From Tannerellaceae bacterium (lineage in GTDB: Bacteria > Bacteroidota > Bacteroidia > Bacteroidales > Tannerellaceae), in NCBI GenBank assembly GCA_021204405.1, contig JAJPZJ010000059.1, forward strand, positions 1 through 64,000: a stretch of 64,000 nt of DNA, given 5' to 3'. Position numbers and translations under genes: made by a program. Of this stretch, positions 29,501-39,107 are shown piece by piece. How positions within the stretch are numbered: the first letter of the stretch is position 1; each line of letters opens with the position of its first letter. A model generated the notes under the pieces. The model was given only the letters and a program-made list of their open reading frames with translations, was not told the origin of the DNA and ran no database searches.

Positions 29501-29908
29501 GAGCGTAAAAGGACAGCTTAACAATTTTGCAGGCTTTGCTTTATATTCGGAAGGCAATATCCAACGGTGGCAACTGGACGGAGAGTTCGACCCCAACAAT
29601 CCGGAACGCTATCCAGTTTATCCGCGGATTACCAATATAGGCGGCCCTACCGGTATAAACAACCAGGTATCCGACTTCTGGATCAGGAATGCCTCTTACC
29701 TGCGCCTGAAAATATCCAGTTAGGCTATACGCTGCCTGCCGGCTTATTTTCCAATACATTTATCTCGGACATCCGTGTGTATGCCACCGCCGAAAATGCA
29801 TTGACATGGAACAAATATCCGAAGGGATGGGACCCTGAAACCAACACGGGTGGGAATTACTATCCCTTCCTGGCTACCTATACATTCGGAGTAAACATTA
29901 AATTCTAA
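26523..29908 (+). pseudogene. SusC-type TonB-dependent transporter with STN domain, three frameshifts
   Basis: Reassembled, this is a ~1130-residue outer-membrane transporter. It has a signal peptide (KLIVFFAVISFFQLIAATAYAQQ), an STN signalling domain (NLTLKLTGVTLEQAIQAIEEQ), a carboxypeptidase-like beta-sandwich (ITGQVTDGNGEPVIGANVIVKG), a TonB box region (DEVVIVGYGVQKK), a plug (IRVRGVGSFGAKPDALILIDG) and the SusC barrel. Slips occur near 26735 (T run), 28030 (one extra T in CCGTCTG) and 29716 (A run). The STN domain fits control by the adjacent FecR/ECF pair. It imports the PUL 1 glycan together with the following SusD. Substrate unknown; the sulfatases downstream suggest a sulfated glycan. 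Confidence 0.85.
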
Positions 29909-29914
29909 CGCGCT

Positions 29915-31536
29915 ATGAAAACATGGATTAATAAAACAGGTTCTATTTTGATGGTACTCGTCCTGCTGGCTTCCTGCTCGATGGACCGGTATCCGTTGAC
30001 CGACTTTGGCGAAGATGAATTCTTTACCAGCAAAGAAAATGCCCGGCTGGCTGTTATGGGCTTGTACCGGGGAGATATGAAATTCAACGACCCGGAATAT
30101 ACCCCCGAGGATTGGTAGGGCTACGGAGCCAACGTATTACTGGATGGCGTAACCGATATCGGCTACGACCGCAGAGGGTTTACCAACCCTATCGGCCAGC
30201 TCACCTCCGGTGGTATCTTATCCGACAATAATAATGTGAGTGCCCTTTATAAAAGGCCTTACAACCGTATCAGTGCCTGCAGCCGGTTTATAGAAAATAT
30301 AGACCGGCTGGGTGCTTCCCGGGAGGTAATCTGGATGAAAGCTGAAGCCCGTTTTATCCATGCCTGCTCCTATTTCTACCTGGCCTCTTATTTTCATGAT
30401 GTGCCGCTGGTAAAAACAGTACTGACGGCAGAAGAGAGTAACAACGTTAAAAAGGCAGCACGGGCAGAAGTCATCCAATACATCGTAGACGAACTGACTG
30501 AAATAAGTACGCAACTCCCCCGGCATAAAGAGCTGCCGGCTACTGAGCTGGAACGTGCCACTTCGCAGGCGGCACTCGTATTCCTGGCACGTACCCACCT
30601 GCTGAATAAAGAATATAAAAAGGCTGCTGAAGTATGTAATACGATTATCACCTGGGGCGACAACCAACTGCATGATAACTACCAGACCCTCTTTTATCCG
30701 GCTGGGAAAAGCAGTCCGGAGCATATCTTTGCCATCCACCTGGTCGATAACCTGGCCGGGCATGCCCTGCCCCAACATGCCTATCCGGTAAAAGATGCCG
30801 GTTGGTGCCTGGTAAACGGGTCCTCCCACCTGTATGAGGCGTATGAGTTTCTTGATGGATCCCCCTTCAGTTACGAAGACCCGCGTTTCAATCCGGATAA
30901 TTTAGGAGAGAACCGCGACCCGCGCCTGGACTATACCCTGATCTACAACAGGGCTACGTTCAGGGGAACAACCTATACCTGTCATCCAGAAAGCGGTTCG
31001 GTAGATAAAATAGGTGCCGGACAGGCGTCGCAAACGGGCTACCTGCTCCGCAAGTATTTCGATGAAACCTAGACGGGCGATTTAAACCGCTATGGAGGGA
31101 TCACCCCGGTAGCCCGTTATGCGGAAGTATTACTGATGTATCTCGAAGCAGAGCTCGAAGCAGGTACCCCCCCATTACCCAATCGCTGCTCGACCAGACG
31201 ATTAACCCCATAAGAAGCCGCGCCGGCATGCCCCCGGTGACCGAAACCAACCCGACCAGGCTACGGGAGATCATCCGCAAAGAACGCATGGTTGAACTGG
31301 CATTTGAAGGACACCGCTTGTGGGACCTTTTCCGCTGGGGTATAGCCGTAGAAAAACTAAACGAACCGGTGTACGGCTCTCCGTTCCGGGTAGAAGATGA
31401 AAGCGTCTTAAGCAAAAAGAACGGCGAAACCGATCCTTACAACCGCTGGTATGTAAATACACGTGCATTCCGCGCCGGACAGGAAGTATGGCCTATTCCT
31501 CAGGACGAACAAAATATCAACCCTAACCTTAGATAA
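29915..31536 (+). pseudogene. SusD-type surface glycan-binding lipoprotein, two stops and a frameshift
   Basis: The gene follows SusC by 6 bp. It begins with a lipoprotein signal (LMVLVLLASC), then SusD features: FFTSKENARLAVMGLYRG, the TPR-like EARFIHACSYFYLASYF, and the C-terminal RLREIIRKERMVELAFEGHRLWDLFRWG. In-frame TAGs occur at 30116-30118 (DW*GYG) and 31070-31072 (ET*TGD); both sit where Trp codons would read naturally. The second is within CCTAG and would be CCTGG. A C-run indel near 31172 shifts the frame before ITQSLLDQTINPIRSRAG. About 540 residues if restored. Confidence 0.82.
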
Positions 31537-31608
31537 GTAAATACTAACTCAGATACGTTACAGCGAAGCTGACCCAAAGTAGGATTGCAGTAAAATAAAA
31601 AGCAAATA

Positions 31609-31687
31609 GTTCCCCGCGCAGGCGGGGACCGCAAAAGAACTACCGGTTTCATCTACAAAAAGAAAGTAAAAAGGCTGTTTTAATGCG
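31609..31687. repeat. Family A repeat, left arm and spacer, merged with family B
   Basis: The left arm GTTCCCCGCGCAGGCGGGGA and a spacer like that of the other family A copies are present. The right arm (ATGCGATCCCCGGCTTGACC) is diverged and runs directly into the family B element that follows. Part of a 490-bp gene-free gap (31537-32026). Confidence 0.6.
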
Positions 31688-31970
31688 ATCCCCGGCTTGA
31701 CCGCAGGGCTGTTAAATTCTCTCTCCTTAGTCCTGTAAGGACGATATATCCTAGCCCAGGGCACCAGCCCTGGGTAGTTAGGAATATAATGGTGTGGGAG
31801 TGCTGTAAGCACGACATAATAAAAATTTGATCTTAGGTATATTTTATGCCGTGCTTACAGCACTCAAAAAAGATCCATATCAACTACCCGGCACTGCGTA
31901 CCGGGCTAGGATAGGCCGTCCTTGCAGGACTAAGGGAGAGAATTTAACAGCCCTGCGGTCAAGCCGGGGA
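31688..31970. repeat. Long inverted-repeat element, family B copy 1
   Basis: About 125-bp arms face each other. The left arm starts ATCCCCGGCTTGACCGCAGG and the right arm ends with its complement at about 31970. Inside are nested palindromes: TAGTCCTGTAAGGACG, AGCCCAGGG...CCCTGGGT and GAGTGCTGTAAGCACGAC, matched on the other side by GTGCTTACAGCACTC, TACCCGGCACTGCGTACCGG and CCGTCCTTGCAGGACTA. No open frame of note lies inside. It looks like a non-autonomous mobile or REP-like element. A second copy is at 55183-55372. Confidence 0.7.
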
Positions 31971-32026
31971 AACTCATCATACTTTTCGGTCACTTCCGCT
32001 GTAAGTGTCCTTTATTTGATTACAAG

Positions 32027-33532
32027 ATGAAAAAAAGTATTATAAATTACATAGCTTGCACCGGGCTACTCCTACCCGCTGTTCCTTTATGGGCAACCGA
32101 CAGGCCCAACATCCTGATCATCCAGACAGATGAACAGAGTTTCCGAACCCTGGGTTGTTACCGGCAACTCCTGCCGGAAGCACAGCAATACCCATGGGGG
32201 AAGGGCAACCAGATGGAAACTCCCCATATCGACTATCTGGCCGGGCGGGGGATACTGTTTTGAAACTGCTACGCCACCACCCCGGTCAGCTCCCCCAGCC
32301 GGGCCTCTTTCCTGACAGGTTTATACCCTCAGCATACAGGCATCTATATGAACGATATGCTCCTCAGAAAGGAAGCGGTTACTTTTGCAGAGATCCTTCG
32401 CTCTAATGGTTACAATACCGGCTATATAGGTAAACTACATGTAAATGGAAAAGAAAGGCCCGGATGGAACCCGGAGAGAGATTTTGGTTTCACAGATAAC
32501 CGCTATATGTACAACCGTAGGCACTGGAAAGTAATAACAGCAACGCCGGAAGGGGCCCAATTTAAAAGGGAAGCAACTATCCGGGAAGCCGGCTCTATCC
32601 ATTTCACCACTGATTTCCTGACTAACCAAACAATAGATTTCATACGCCACCAGCCAGATATCCCTTTCTGTTGTATGCTAAGCCTTCCCGACCCGCACGG
32701 CCCAAACCAGGTCCGTGCTCCTTATGATACACTCTGTTCCCACCTCTCCTTCCAACAACCGGCAACCGCCCTGAAAGATACCACCGACCTCCCCTGCTGG
32801 AGCTACGGAGGGAATCTTCCGGATGACCAGATGGAAGATATGGCTGCCTATTTTGGCATGATTAAATGTATTGACGATAATGTAGGAAAAATACTCGCAG
32901 TCTTGTGGGAAACCAACCTGCTGGAGAAAACTATTATTATCTTTACATCCGACCATGGCGATATGTGCGGAGAGCATGGATTGATTAACAAAGGAGTGCC
33001 CCTGGAAGCATCGGCCAAAGTTCCTTTTATTATCAGCTTTCCCGCCGGAGGGATACACAACAGCCATACGGACCATGTCATGTCTTTGGTAGATTTTACC
33101 CCTTCTCTCCTGGGTTATTGCGGAATCCGTACGGAGCAGGCTTTCGACGGACGGGATTTATCCGCCTTGTGGAAAGGGGAACAGCCGGAAGGCAACTATA
33201 AGGATATTATTTTTATGCGTTCTACCACTCCGTTGATGGAAAGCGACTGGGATGAATCGGCTACTGCCGGAAGGTACCGGTGGTTATCGGTGGTTACCCC
33301 GCAATACAAACTAACCTATTCCGAAAATGAGGAAGATGTCCCCTGGCTGACCGATCTTGCAAAAGATTCCGGTGAACTGGTTAATTGTTATGGTATGCCC
33401 GGATACCATGCCATTGTAAAAGAGTTAGCCTCCGAACTGGTCAATTATGGTAAATCATACAACGATATACGGATTTACTATCCGCATCTCCGGAAGGAAC
33501 TGGAGAGAGTAACAGGTTGTAAAGTATTATAA
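32027..33532 (+). pseudogene. Serine-type sulfatase (S1 family) with one in-frame TGA
   Basis: A signal peptide (CTGLLLPAVPLWA) leads to RPNILIIQTDEQSFRTLGCY and a ~500-residue S1 sulfatase. The activation motif S88-S-P-S-R92 (TPVSSPSRASFLTG) has Ser as the residue converted to formylglycine, so anaerobic maturation by an anSME radical-SAM enzyme is expected. Further blocks are TGYIGKLHVNG, SLPDPHGPNQV and FTSDHGDMCGEHGLINKG. TGA at 32261-32263 (GILF*NCYA) interrupts the frame nine residues before the motif; CGA to TGA or TGG to TGA would explain it. It removes sulfate from a glycan in the periplasm. The second sulfatase follows after 18 bp. Confidence 0.85.
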
Positions 33533-33550
33533 ATTTAAAAGAAAACAAAT

Positions 33551-35083
33551 ATGAATGTTAAATATATCACCGGACTAGGTGTATCATTCTTACTACCCCA
33601 TATAGCCGGTTGTACCGGATAACAAGCAGCCGTGCAGGAAAAACCCAACGTAATTATTATCCTGGCCGATGATATCGGGTATGGCGACCTGGGTTGTAAC
33701 GGGGAGCAAACGATCCGGACACCGCATGTAGACCGGCTTGCCCATACCGGGCTGCGGTTTACGGATGCACATGCGGTAGCAGCAACCAGTACCCCTTCGC
33801 GCTATTCGCTACTAACCGACCAATATGCCTGGCGGCGGAATGATACCAGTATTGCCACAGGCGATGCGGGTATGATCATACGCCCGGGACAGGCTACCTT
33901 AGCCACCTTGTTTAAGGAACACGGCTACACTACCGGGGCAGTGGGTAAATGGCATCTCGGACTAGGCGACACAGCCGGTTCACAGGACTGGAACGGATGG
34001 ATTACACCCGGACCCTCAGCCATCGGTTTCGATTATTCCTATATCATGGCTGCCACAGGCGACCGCGTACCCTGTGTATATGTAGAAAACCAACGGGTAG
34101 TCAACCTTGATCCCGCCGACCCGATTGCGGTTAGTTACACGACGCCTTTTCCCGGAGAGCCATTAGGTAAAGACCATCCGGAATTGCCCACCGTATTAAA
34201 ACCCAGTCCCGACCATGGCCATGCCGATGCAATCGTAAACGGTGTTTCGCGCATTGGTTATATGAAAGGAGGAAAACAGGCGTTATGGCAAGACGAGAAT
34301 ATTGCAGATAGCATTACGACAAAGGCAGTACAGTTTATCGAACAACATGCAGGCAGCCCTTTCTTCCTCTATTTTGCAACCAATGATATTCATGTTCCCC
34401 GCGTGCCGCATCTCCGTTTTAAAGGAGCCACCACCATGGGTGCACGCGGCGATGCAATTATCGAGTTCGACTGGAGTATCGGACAGATCGTAGAAACACT
34501 CGAACGGTTAGGCATAGCCGGCAATACGCTAATTATCGTTACCAGCGATAACGGCCCGGTGGTTGATGACGGGTATGCCGACCAGGCGGTGGAACTACTG
34601 GGAGCTCATCGTCCGTGGGGAGATTTCCGGGGTGGAAAGTACAGCATTTTCGAAGCCGGCACGCGCGTTCCTTTTATCGTTACCTGGCCGGAAAAAATAA
34701 AGGCTGGTGTATCGGATGCGCTCTTCTCGCAAATAGACCTGTACGCCTCACTGGCCTGTTTACTCAACACGCAACCGGCTACAGGAGCGGCTCCCGATAG
34801 CCGCAACCACTTACCAGCCTTACTGGGCAACGACCGGAAAGGGCGTGACTATGTGATTGAACAGGCTACCGGCTTATCGGTATCGGACGGCGAATGGAAA
34901 TATATTGCCCCGAATCATGGTGCAGCCTATAATAGCCTTACTAATACAGAATTAGGCAACAGCCCCGTTGACTAGTTGTATCATATTAAAGTAGACAAAG
35001 GGGAGAAAAAGAATCTGGCCAGTCAGTTTCCTGAAAAGGTGGAAGCGCTGAAAGCGATATTGGAGTATGAGTTACAACGGTAA
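33551..35083 (+). pseudogene. Serine-type sulfatase (arylsulfatase-like, S1) with TAA and TAG interruptions
   Basis: ATG 33551 starts a lipoprotein signal (LLPHIAGC). TAA at 33620-33622 (CTG*QAAVQEKPN, explained by CAA to TAA) precedes the sulfatase core NVIIILADDIGYGDLGCNG with its metal-binding Asp pair. The motif S80-T-P-S-R (ATSTPSRYSLLTDQYAWR) is serine-type and ends TD rather than the usual TG. Later blocks are TGAVGKWHLGLGD, ATNDIHVPR, IVTSDNGPVVDDGYAD and FRGGKYSIFEAGTRVP. TAG at 34973-34975 (NSPVD*LYHI) lies before the last ~35 residues (KVDKGEKKNLASQFPEKVEAL). Works with the preceding sulfatase in PUL 1. Confidence 0.85.
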
Positions 35084-35107
35084 GGTAGCCAAACATACAC
35101 CTCCTCT

Positions 35108-35203
35108 GTTCCCGGCGCAGGCGGGGATCGCAAAATAGCTGGCCGTTTCACCTATAAAAAGTATCCTGCCTGTTCCAGTGCGGTCCCCGCCTGCGCCGGG
35201 AAC
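35108..35203. repeat. Family A ~100-bp inverted-end repeat
   Basis: Ends GTTCCCGGCGCAGGCGGGGA and TCCCCGCCTGCGCCGGGAAC enclose a ~55-bp spacer. It lies between convergent sulfatase and reactivation-domain genes, where it could serve as a bidirectional terminator. Confidence 0.75.
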
Positions 35204-35247
35204 TTGTTTATTTTGTATTAAGATCTCCAGGCAACGCCTGGGATTAT

Positions 35248-35948
35248 CTACCGTTTTCTTTTATAGCAATCTTTCATATTACATTGTGAGCAACCGTAAG
35301 GAACTCTTTGTATCTGCTCTCCTACTCCAACTATGGCGCTGACCGATTTAATGGGTAGCATCAGGCTGGAACCGGTAAGGGTGATACCGCAAAACCCGGC
35401 AGGCAGAAAAGAGAAAAGTGTATGCTGGTCGGATACCGGCCAGCTGCAATATCCCGGACTATACGGGTTGGTTAGTGAATAGCCAACCTGTTTGTTTTCT
35501 TCTTCCAGCAAGTTTAATGCATAGGCCATGATTGATTCGGTGAGTGCCGAACCGATTGCGTCGGCAACAAAAGATTCTACCAGGTCGCCACAGGCCTGTT
35601 TTTCTTTTAGCCAACCGTCTGCCCCGGCACCAACCGTGGCAACCAGGAGGATAAAGTAGCAGCTTTTTTTAGTTGGTTATGGATGATAGCTCCTACGTTA
35701 CATCTGCGGCCTTCCAGTACAAGGTACCGGTTATCCTCTAGTTTGCCGGTAAGATACCGGTAACCAAAGCAGCAACCTTTTAACTGCTTTACCTCCTCCA
35801 GTTGCCTGTTGATTACCTGCTGTACAAAAGGAGGAGTTTGTGCCGGTGTAGTTTCGAGGCAGGCATAGATTTCGTCTGTAAGGATTGCCGTGCCGGCAGG
35901 GTCAACCGTCACCCGGCGACAGGCCCGGCGGATGATAAAAGTATTCAT
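35248..35948 (-). pseudogene. B12-dependent methionine-synthase activation-domain-like protein, one frameshift
   Basis: The joined frame (~233 residues) resembles the stand-alone AdoMet-binding activation domain of MetH. It has RRACRRVTVDPAGTAILTDEIYACLE, EGRRCNVGAIIHNQL, then (after the slip near 35650) YFILLVATVGAGADGWLKEK, GDLVESFVADAIGSALTESIMAYALN, and the AdoMet/cobalamin-facing YSLTNPYSPGYCSWPVSDQHTLFSFLP. The end CGYGCSQC-like NMKDCYKRKR is Cys-rich. Such domains re-methylate oxidised cob(II)alamin using AdoMet and an electron. Last gene of the methyl-transfer module; its start overlaps the cupin stop by 4 nt. The slip lies near GCTGCTAC. Confidence 0.78.
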
Positions 35949-36353
35949 GTGGCCGGGTGTAATATAAGTTGATCCAATAATTGTTGTTGTTCGCCGGTAA
36001 GCGAATAATATTCACAATCCCGCAGGTGTGTTCCTGTATTTTCGAAGATAAAGACTATTGCCTCCTTTTCTAAGGCGATGTTATGCCACACGCCTTCAGG
36101 TATATTGTAGATAATTTCTTTTTCCATCGGGATAGTATCGAACCGGATGCCCTCTTTACCGAAAGTGGCTTCTATCAACAAGGCTTTGCCCGATAATAAT
36201 ATAAACACCTCGTCGGTAAGCAGATGTCTTTCTACCCGATCCATCCTGTCAAATGCCTGTCCGGGAATGTAATTGAGGATACCACCCCTGCCAGTTTTCC
36301 CGGATCAGGCAGGGGTGGTATCCTTCTCCTGTATAGTTATATTGTTCAATCAT
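35945..36353 (-). pseudogene. Small cupin protein of the methyl-transfer module, one frameshift
   Basis: ATG 36351-36353 overlaps the stop of the upstream methyltransferase (ATGA). The N-terminus MIEQYNYTGEGYHPCLIREN runs into a G4 run near 36285 (three G restores QGGILNYIPGQAFDRMDRVERH). The remainder is a single-domain cupin: VFILLSGKALLIEATFG, YNIPEGVWHNIALEKEAIVFIFENTGTHL, with a His in the second cupin motif. It could bind a metal and a small ligand such as a sugar; I cannot assign a reaction. Tight overlaps on both sides show it belongs to the corrinoid operon. Confidence 0.75.
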
Positions 36354-37363
36354 ACGTCGAGTCTTTTATTATAATTATGTAAAGCGTTATAAAACGCCTC
36401 TATATTTTCCATTGGAATATGCGGAGGGGTGTCGCAACCGGAAGAAAGGATAAAGTTGTTATATCCGGCGGTTGCCTCTAAGAGATCGGTTGTAGCTTTA
36501 TACATCTCTTCCGCCGTAGCCTGTTTAAAGAGAGCCACAGGGTCGAGGTTTCCCATAACCAGGCAATCGGCAGGGCAACCGTTGAGCGCCTCTTTCATAT
36601 CTATCTTATTCCCGAAATGGTAACCGGCCGCTCCGGTATCGACCATGGCAGCGGTACAATTGCCCGTATTCCCGCAATTATGCAGGAACACAAGGAAAGA
36701 GTCATCTTGCACAGCCTCTACGATCTGTTTAATATATACCGACGAGAACTCCCGGCAGGCATCGCCGGATAATAACCCGGCGGCAGGCTCGGCGATGAGA
36801 ACACCTTGTGTTCCCTCCTCTTTTAATGCTTTGCAGTAGGCGATAATAAGTCCGGTACATTTCGAAAGGAGCAGCCGGGAGTTTTCCGGGTCAATGTAAA
36901 TCGCCATCATCATTTCCGACATATCATACAACCGGCCGGCCAGTGAGAAAGAGCCGATGCAACCGGAGATAACAGGTTTATCTATCGTTTCGGCGGCCAG
37001 GCGATTGGCTAATAGGTATTCGGGAATACGGCCTGCATCCAGTCCGGGTACTTTTAACTGCTGAATGCCTGCTTCGTCTGAAAGCAACCGACCTACCACA
37101 GTGGGTACTTCATTTTCGGGGAAATGAACGGTTGCTCCGAAGGCTTCCGCTTCTACCGTCAGGTCCATAATTACCGAGCAGGCAGCCGATGGGTAGGTAT
37201 CACTCAGTATCTTAACGGCTTCGTAGTGGGTACGGCCATCTGTTACGGCATCTACTACCCGTTTGCCAATCATTTCAATGCCCGAATGGGTCATGATGGG
37301 GATGGTTACCCGTTGTTTATTTTCAATAATGGAGCGCATCCATTTTGTCATATTCATCTTCAT
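36350..37363 (-). CDS. MtaA/UroD-family corrinoid methyltransferase (1)
   Basis: The 337-residue protein belongs to the uroporphyrinogen-decarboxylase-fold methyltransferases (MtaA/CmuA type). The zinc-site pattern His-x-Cys...Cys is present: H228-N-C230 in FLHNCGNTG and C310 in LSSGCDTPPHIPMENIEAF. These bind and activate a thiol, methyl donor or acceptor for transfer to or from a corrinoid protein. It differs strongly from the second copy at 38023-39096, suggesting that one takes methyl from the substrate and the other passes it to an acceptor. Lies 11 bp downstream of the corrinoid protein gene. Intact. Confidence 0.85.
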   Translation of the reverse strand: MKMNMTKWMRSIIENKQRVTIPIMTHSGIEMIGKRVVDAVTDGRTHYEAVKILSDTYPSAACSVIMDLTVEAEAFGATVHFPENEVPTVVGRLLSDEAGIQQLKVPGLDAGRIPEYLLANRLAAETIDKPVISGCIGSFSLAGRLYDMSEMMMAIYIDPENSRLLLSKCTGLIIAYCKALKEEGTQGVLIAEPAAGLLSGDACREFSSVYIKQIVEAVQDDSFLVFLHNCGNTGNCTAAMVDTGAAGYHFGNKIDMKEALNGCPADCLVMGNLDPVALFKQATAEEMYKATTDLLEATAGYNNFILSSGCDTPPHIPMENIEAFYNALHNYNKRLDV

Positions 37364-37374
37364 AAGGGTATGTA

Positions 37375-38016
37375 TTAAAGTCCGATTAATTCTTTTGCTT
37401 TGGTTACGGCCGAGTTGGCGTTTGTACTGTATCCGTCGGCTCCGATCTGCCTGGCAAACTTTTCATTTACGGGGGCACCTCCTACCATTACCTTTACCTG
37501 GTTGCGTATTCCCTCCTGTTCCAGCGCCTCTATTACCTCCTGCATATAGGTCATGGTGGTGGTTAGCAGGGCCGACATACATAGGATATTGGGCTTCTCT
37601 TCTTTGATGGCAAGGATGAATTTCTCTGCCGGGATGTCTACACCGAGGTTTACCACATCAAAGCCGCAACCTTCCAGCATAGAGGCTACGAGGTTTTTGC
37701 CAATATCATGCAGGTCGCCTTTGACGGTACCGATCAGCACCTTTCCGATGGTGGCCGATTGATCGCCTTTCAGCAAAGGTTTGAGCAGTTCCAAAGCTCC
37801 TTTCATGGCACGTCCGGCCATCAGTAGCTCCGGAACAAATGCTTTTCCATCCTGGAAGCGTTGCCCCACTTCTTCCATCGCTTTGATCATATAATCGTTG
37901 ATGATCAGTTGGGGAGCTACTCCCTCATCAATCGCAACTTTTGTTACTTCTACGGCCGGCTCGAGTTTGCCGGCAACGATCGAGTTGTATAAAATATTCA
38001 GTTCAGCCATGTTCAT
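37375..38016 (-). CDS. Corrinoid (B12-binding) methyl-carrier protein
   Basis: The 213-residue protein has the two-domain layout of MtaC/MttC/MtmC carriers: a four-helix cap (residues ~1-85) and a Rossmann-like cobalamin domain. The diagnostic D101-L-H103-D-I-G106 supplies the His that replaces the lower axial ligand. SALLTTTM and VMVGGAPVN complete the nucleotide-loop pocket. It shuttles a methyl group between two methyltransferases, which here are encoded immediately on either side (6 and 11 bp). Intact, high confidence in family. Confidence 0.93.
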   Translation of the reverse strand: MNMAELNILYNSIVAGKLEPAVEVTKVAIDEGVAPQLIINDYMIKAMEEVGQRFQDGKAFVPELLMAGRAMKGALELLKPLLKGDQSATIGKVLIGTVKGDLHDIGKNLVASMLEGCGFDVVNLGVDIPAEKFILAIKEEKPNILCMSALLTTTMTYMQEVIEALEQEGIRNQVKVMVGGAPVNEKFARQIGADGYSTNANSAVTKAKELIGL

Positions 38017-38022
38017 TCCGGT

Positions 38023-39096
38023 TTAAGGGTTAGTACTATTGAGTTTCATCAATTGTTCGTACGAGCCGTATTTACGTCCGGCTTCAATAAAGGCTTTGAA
38101 GTTTTCCGGAGGGGTATTCCTACCCATGGCACAGCCCGAGCTCAGGAAGTGGCTTCGTCCTTTGGTGGCACAGATCAGTTGCTTTACGGCGGTGTCTATT
38201 TCCTGGGGTGTACCTAATACCAGCGGGTAGCTGGGGTCGATATTTCCCATCAGTATGGTCGACATGGATACGATATTGCGGGCTTTTTCCATGTCGAGTT
38301 GCCAGTCTATTTCGATAATACGTGCACCGGTGGTTCCCATATCTTCTATAATGCCGTTGGTGTTGCCGCAGATATGGAGGGAGAAAGGGATTCCGTAGGC
38401 CTGCACCTCCTCTATTAGTTTTTTCTCCGGTTCGAGGGCAAACTCACGGTACATACCGGGTGAGATCAGGTTGGGGCCGGCCAGTGCGTCACCTATGGAG
38501 GTGGCATGGGCGCCGGCGTCTTTCTGTGCTTTGGCAAACAGGGCACTTGCCCGGCGGCAATAGTCGAGTACGTCGGCTATCAGTTGTTTATCTTCGGTAA
38601 GCAGGTCCATCATAAACCGGGTGGTGCCCCGCAGCAGGCAGGCAATGCTGAAAGGGCCCTGGTCTGCCCGACCCATGATAAATACCCGGTCGCCAATCTC
38701 GTTTACGAGTGTAGCCGTTGCTTCGAGCCATTCCGACAGGCGTCCGGCTTTTAAGGGGTCGGGTAGTTCAAGGTCGTATACATCGTGCAGGTCTTTCAGT
38801 ACCAGTTCATCTTCATTGACGGTGGCCGGTTCGTCTTCCCTGAAAATCACTTTGGCTCCGATCGCTTCGGCTATGGAGGCATCGTCGAAGTCGATCACAC
38901 AGCCATCATATCCGTATTTCTCCTGCGAGATTACATGTGCCTGTGCCATCCGTTTACCATTATTATTGACCTGTCCGATTTTCATGCCGGCTGTTTCGAC
39001 AGCGTACATAAAGCTTTGGGGGACGATCGGTAAGGTATCGGGCATCTCTCCGTTCAAAACGGCTAAACACCTTTCGAGTGAAGTCATCTGTTTCAT
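38023..39096 (-). CDS. MtaA/UroD-family corrinoid methyltransferase (2)
   Basis: The 357-residue protein has the UroD/MtaA fold with H241-I-C243 in SLHICGNTNG and C322 in FLSSGCAMGRNTPPENFKAF, the expected zinc triad. Other family blocks are YGYDGCVIDFDDASIAEAIGA and DALAGPNLISPGMYREF. The closer resemblance to MtaA-like proteins suggests it could be either the methylcorrinoid:acceptor or the substrate:corrinoid enzyme; sequence alone does not decide. It is the first of the methyl-transfer genes, 11 bp after the transporter. Intact. Confidence 0.87.
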   Translation of the reverse strand: MKQMTSLERCLAVLNGEMPDTLPIVPQSFMYAVETAGMKIGQVNNNGKRMAQAHVISQEKYGYDGCVIDFDDASIAEAIGAKVIFREDEPATVNEDELVLKDLHDVYDLELPDPLKAGRLSEWLEATATLVNEIGDRVFIMGRADQGPFSIACLLRGTTRFMMDLLTEDKQLIADVLDYCRRASALFAKAQKDAGAHATSIGDALAGPNLISPGMYREFALEPEKKLIEEVQAYGIPFSLHICGNTNGIIEDMGTTGARIIEIDWQLDMEKARNIVSMSTILMGNIDPSYPLVLGTPQEIDTAVKQLICATKGRSHFLSSGCAMGRNTPPENFKAFIEAGRKYGSYEQLMKLNSTNP

Positions 39097-39107
39097 ATCG
39101 TTATCAT

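Noticed and set aside
31537-32026. A transposase gene or insertion sequence in the repeat-rich gap
   Set aside because: No frame of useful length or transposase motif; the sequence is made of inverted repeats only.
1600-35000. Recoding of TAG (as Trp, Gln or pyrrolysine) to explain in-frame stops
   Set aside because: TAA and TGA also interrupt frames. The inferred residues differ (Trp and Gln), and TGG is used normally for Trp in the same genes. No suppressor tRNA was seen.
37375-39096. A haem-biosynthesis uroporphyrinogen decarboxylase operon
   Set aside because: Both UroD-fold proteins have the H-x-C...C zinc triad of methyltransferases and flank a DxHxxG corrinoid protein, so methyl transfer fits much better.
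35248-39096. A methionine synthase (MetH) split into separate genes
   Set aside because: No homocysteine or methyltetrahydrofolate domain is seen. The carrier is MtaC-like and the two methyltransferases are UroD-fold, so only the activation domain resembles MetH.
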